From Acidobacteriota bacterium (GTDB lineage Bacteria; Acidobacteriota; Terriglobia; Terriglobales; Acidobacteriaceae): 7,394 bases of DNA. Each line of letters begins with the position of its first letter. Position 1 is the first letter of the stretch. The position numbers were made by a program, and so were the translations under genes. Under the pieces are notes generated by a model. That model saw nothing but the letters and a program-made list of their open reading frames with translations. It was not told the DNA's origin and made no database searches. The stretch lies in assembly GCA_021809235.1 (NCBI GenBank), contig JAKBAG010000152.1, positions 1 to 7,394 of the forward strand, given 5' to 3'. Positions 6,252 through 7,394 of the stretch are shown here, piece by piece.

Positions 6252-7361
6252 CTATTCGTAGGCGAGTGCGTCGATGGGATCTTTGGAGGCGGCCATCCAC
6301 GCCGGATAGACCGCGCCGAAGACGGTGCCAACGACGGCAATCAGACTTGCCTTCAGCACCCAGATGCGAGTGATCTCAAAGAAAAGCTGCGGATAGAGAT
6401 GTGCCAGTGCCGTGTGCAGCACCAGAATGCCGCCCAGTCCGAGGGCAACGCCAGCCAGTGCCATCAGAGCCGACTCACGGAGGATCATGCCGACGATGGC
6501 GAACTGCGAGGCACCCATGGCCTTCAGGATGCCGATCTCACGCGTTCGCTCCAGCACGGCCGTGTACATCGAGAGGAAGATCACAAGGAAACCAACCAGC
6601 GTGGCAATTACGGTGACCACGTCCAGGGCAATATTAAAACCGGGAATATGGTCCGGCGTCATCAGGGACATCCACTCGTGCATGGTCTGTACCTGATAAT
6701 CGCTCAGTCCGGGCGTCGCGGCGATCTCCCGGCGGATCAGGTCGAGATTGTCCTGGCTGTCTGCCTTCAAAAAGAAGACTGATGCCTTGCCCGGCGAGCC
6801 AATCAGATCTCCCAGCGTGTCGATCGGAACCATCTTGCGCCCACCCTTGCCGGATTCGACGATGCCGCAGATGCGAAAAGGATGGTTGACGATCTTGATG
6901 GTGTCGCCCACGCGATAGGGGCGGGACTTGCCGCTTTGCACAAAAACATCATCCACAATCACGTCGTCTGGCCCCTGAAACGGTCCGCCAGCGATATACA
7001 CAAATGGCCGCAGTGCGTTGTAGCTGGGGTAGTCGATGCCGTAGATGATCTCCGGTGCGGGATTCAGCGAAAAGTTCTGGATCACCGGCGCGGCCACGGT
7101 CACATGCGGCAGGCGCAGAAATGCCGCTGCATTCTTTGCCGGCACGGGTGCGCCGCCGACGGCATTGATGAAGCTTGCATTGGCCGGGCGCACGATGATG
7201 TCGGCTCCGATGCCGTTGGTGCGAATCTTCTGCCCATCGAGCTGGCCGAGAAAAATCGCCACCACGGACAAAATCATGATGACCTCAATGGCGATAGCGG
7301 CCACCGAGATCAGCGAACGCAGCGGACGATGGACGAGATTGGCAAAGACAAGCTTGTTCAT
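6252..7361 (-). CDS. ABC transporter permease, MacB/FtsX type
   Basis: This 369-aa protein shows the four-helix layout of type VII (MacB/LolCE/FtsX) permeases. One N-terminal helix (about 17-40) is followed by a large periplasmic domain (about 41-245; MacB_PCD-like) and three C-terminal helices (about 246-268, 290-318 and 335-357). The segment after the second helix, LERTREIGILKAMGAS (270-285), is the coupling-helix signature that contacts the ATPase, and the ending YPAWMAASKDPIDALAYE is typical of the family. There is no fused nucleotide-binding domain, so a separate LolD/MacB-type ATPase is required and must be encoded elsewhere, probably upstream beyond the right edge. Such transporters extract lipids or lipoproteins, or drive export through MacA-like adaptors and TolC, rather than using a classical transmembrane pathway. 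The ATG at 7361 has an in-frame TGA just upstream (7377-7379), so it cannot start earlier. No strong Shine-Dalgarno is visible, which fits translational coupling. The downstream GT-C gene starts 21 nt after the stop, suggesting one operon. Confidence 0.92.
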   Translation of the reverse strand: MNKLVFANLVHRPLRSLISVAAIAIEVIMILSVVAIFLGQLDGQKIRTNGIGADIIVRPANASFINAVGGAPVPAKNAAAFLRLPHVTVAAPVIQNFSLNPAPEIIYGIDYPSYNALRPFVYIAGGPFQGPDDVIVDDVFVQSGKSRPYRVGDTIKIVNHPFRICGIVESGKGGRKMVPIDTLGDLIGSPGKASVFFLKADSQDNLDLIRREIAATPGLSDYQVQTMHEWMSLMTPDHIPGFNIALDVVTVIATLVGFLVIFLSMYTAVLERTREIGILKAMGASQFAIVGMILRESALMALAGVALGLGGILVLHTALAHLYPQLFFEITRIWVLKASLIAVVGTVFGAVYPAWMAASKDPIDALAYE

Positions 7362-7394
7362 GGCGGACGACTGCTTTCAGGGTAACAGGCGCGG

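Noticed and set aside
5742..6782. Plus-strand 346-codon ORF antisense to the GT-C and permease genes
   Set aside because: Its translation is Gln/His/Arg-rich and low in structure, and it spans two well-supported membrane-protein genes on the opposite strand. It is a shadow frame.
6882..7385. Plus-strand 167-codon ORF antisense to the permease N-terminal half
   Set aside because: The opposite strand encodes a clear MacB/FtsX periplasmic domain; this frame is His/Asp-rich without motifs.

Overview
The window is GC-rich bacterial chromosomal DNA (by eye about 60% G+C) with dense coding on both strands. Protein style suggests Acidobacteriota (Terriglobales/Acidobacteriaceae). The main reasons are the TolC-family protein, whose mature N-terminus has an NPFYGSV stretch followed by a 'LSLDDAVRRGLQTNLGL' block, and an EF-G-like paralogue with degenerate GTPase motifs. 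This placement is an inference from remembered family style, not a search result.

Layout from left to right. (1) 1-255, minus: the first 85 codons of a secreted DsbA/thioredoxin-fold protein with a CPDC active site, cut by the window edge. (2) 256-416: a divergent intergenic region with a good sigma70-like promoter reading right (319-347) and a weaker -10-like box reading left. (3) 417-836, plus: a probable small gene of unknown function. It has a strong Shine-Dalgarno, and its TGA stop overlaps the next start as ATGA. (4) 833-3046, plus: an EF-G-like translational GTPase of 737 aa. Phe replaces the catalytic His of the G3 motif, and Gln replaces the Lys of NKxD. (5) 3047-3155: a spacer with a hairpin that resembles an intrinsic terminator only when read on the minus strand. 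(6) 3156-4628, plus: a TolC-family outer-membrane efflux protein. (7) 4656-6230, minus: a GT-C/PMT_2-like polytopic glycosyltransferase-type membrane protein. (8) 6252-7361, minus: a MacB/FtsX-type ABC transporter permease, probably preceded by further operon members beyond the right edge.

The plus-strand genes 417-4628 could form one transcription unit: the small ORF and the EF-G-like gene look translationally coupled, and tolC follows after 109 nt. The minus-strand permease and GT-C gene are 21 nt apart and look like the tail of an operon that converges on tolC with only 27 nt between the stops. The permease and TolC protein would be natural partners in a MacAB-TolC-like export route, but they lie in opposing transcripts, so this is only a contextual suggestion.

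I saw no RNA genes, insertion sequences, CRISPR arrays or attachment sites. Most of the window is ordinary core or semi-core chromosome. The features most worth a second look are the uncharacterised small ORF coupled to the EF-G paralogue and that paralogue's altered nucleotide-binding and catalytic motifs.
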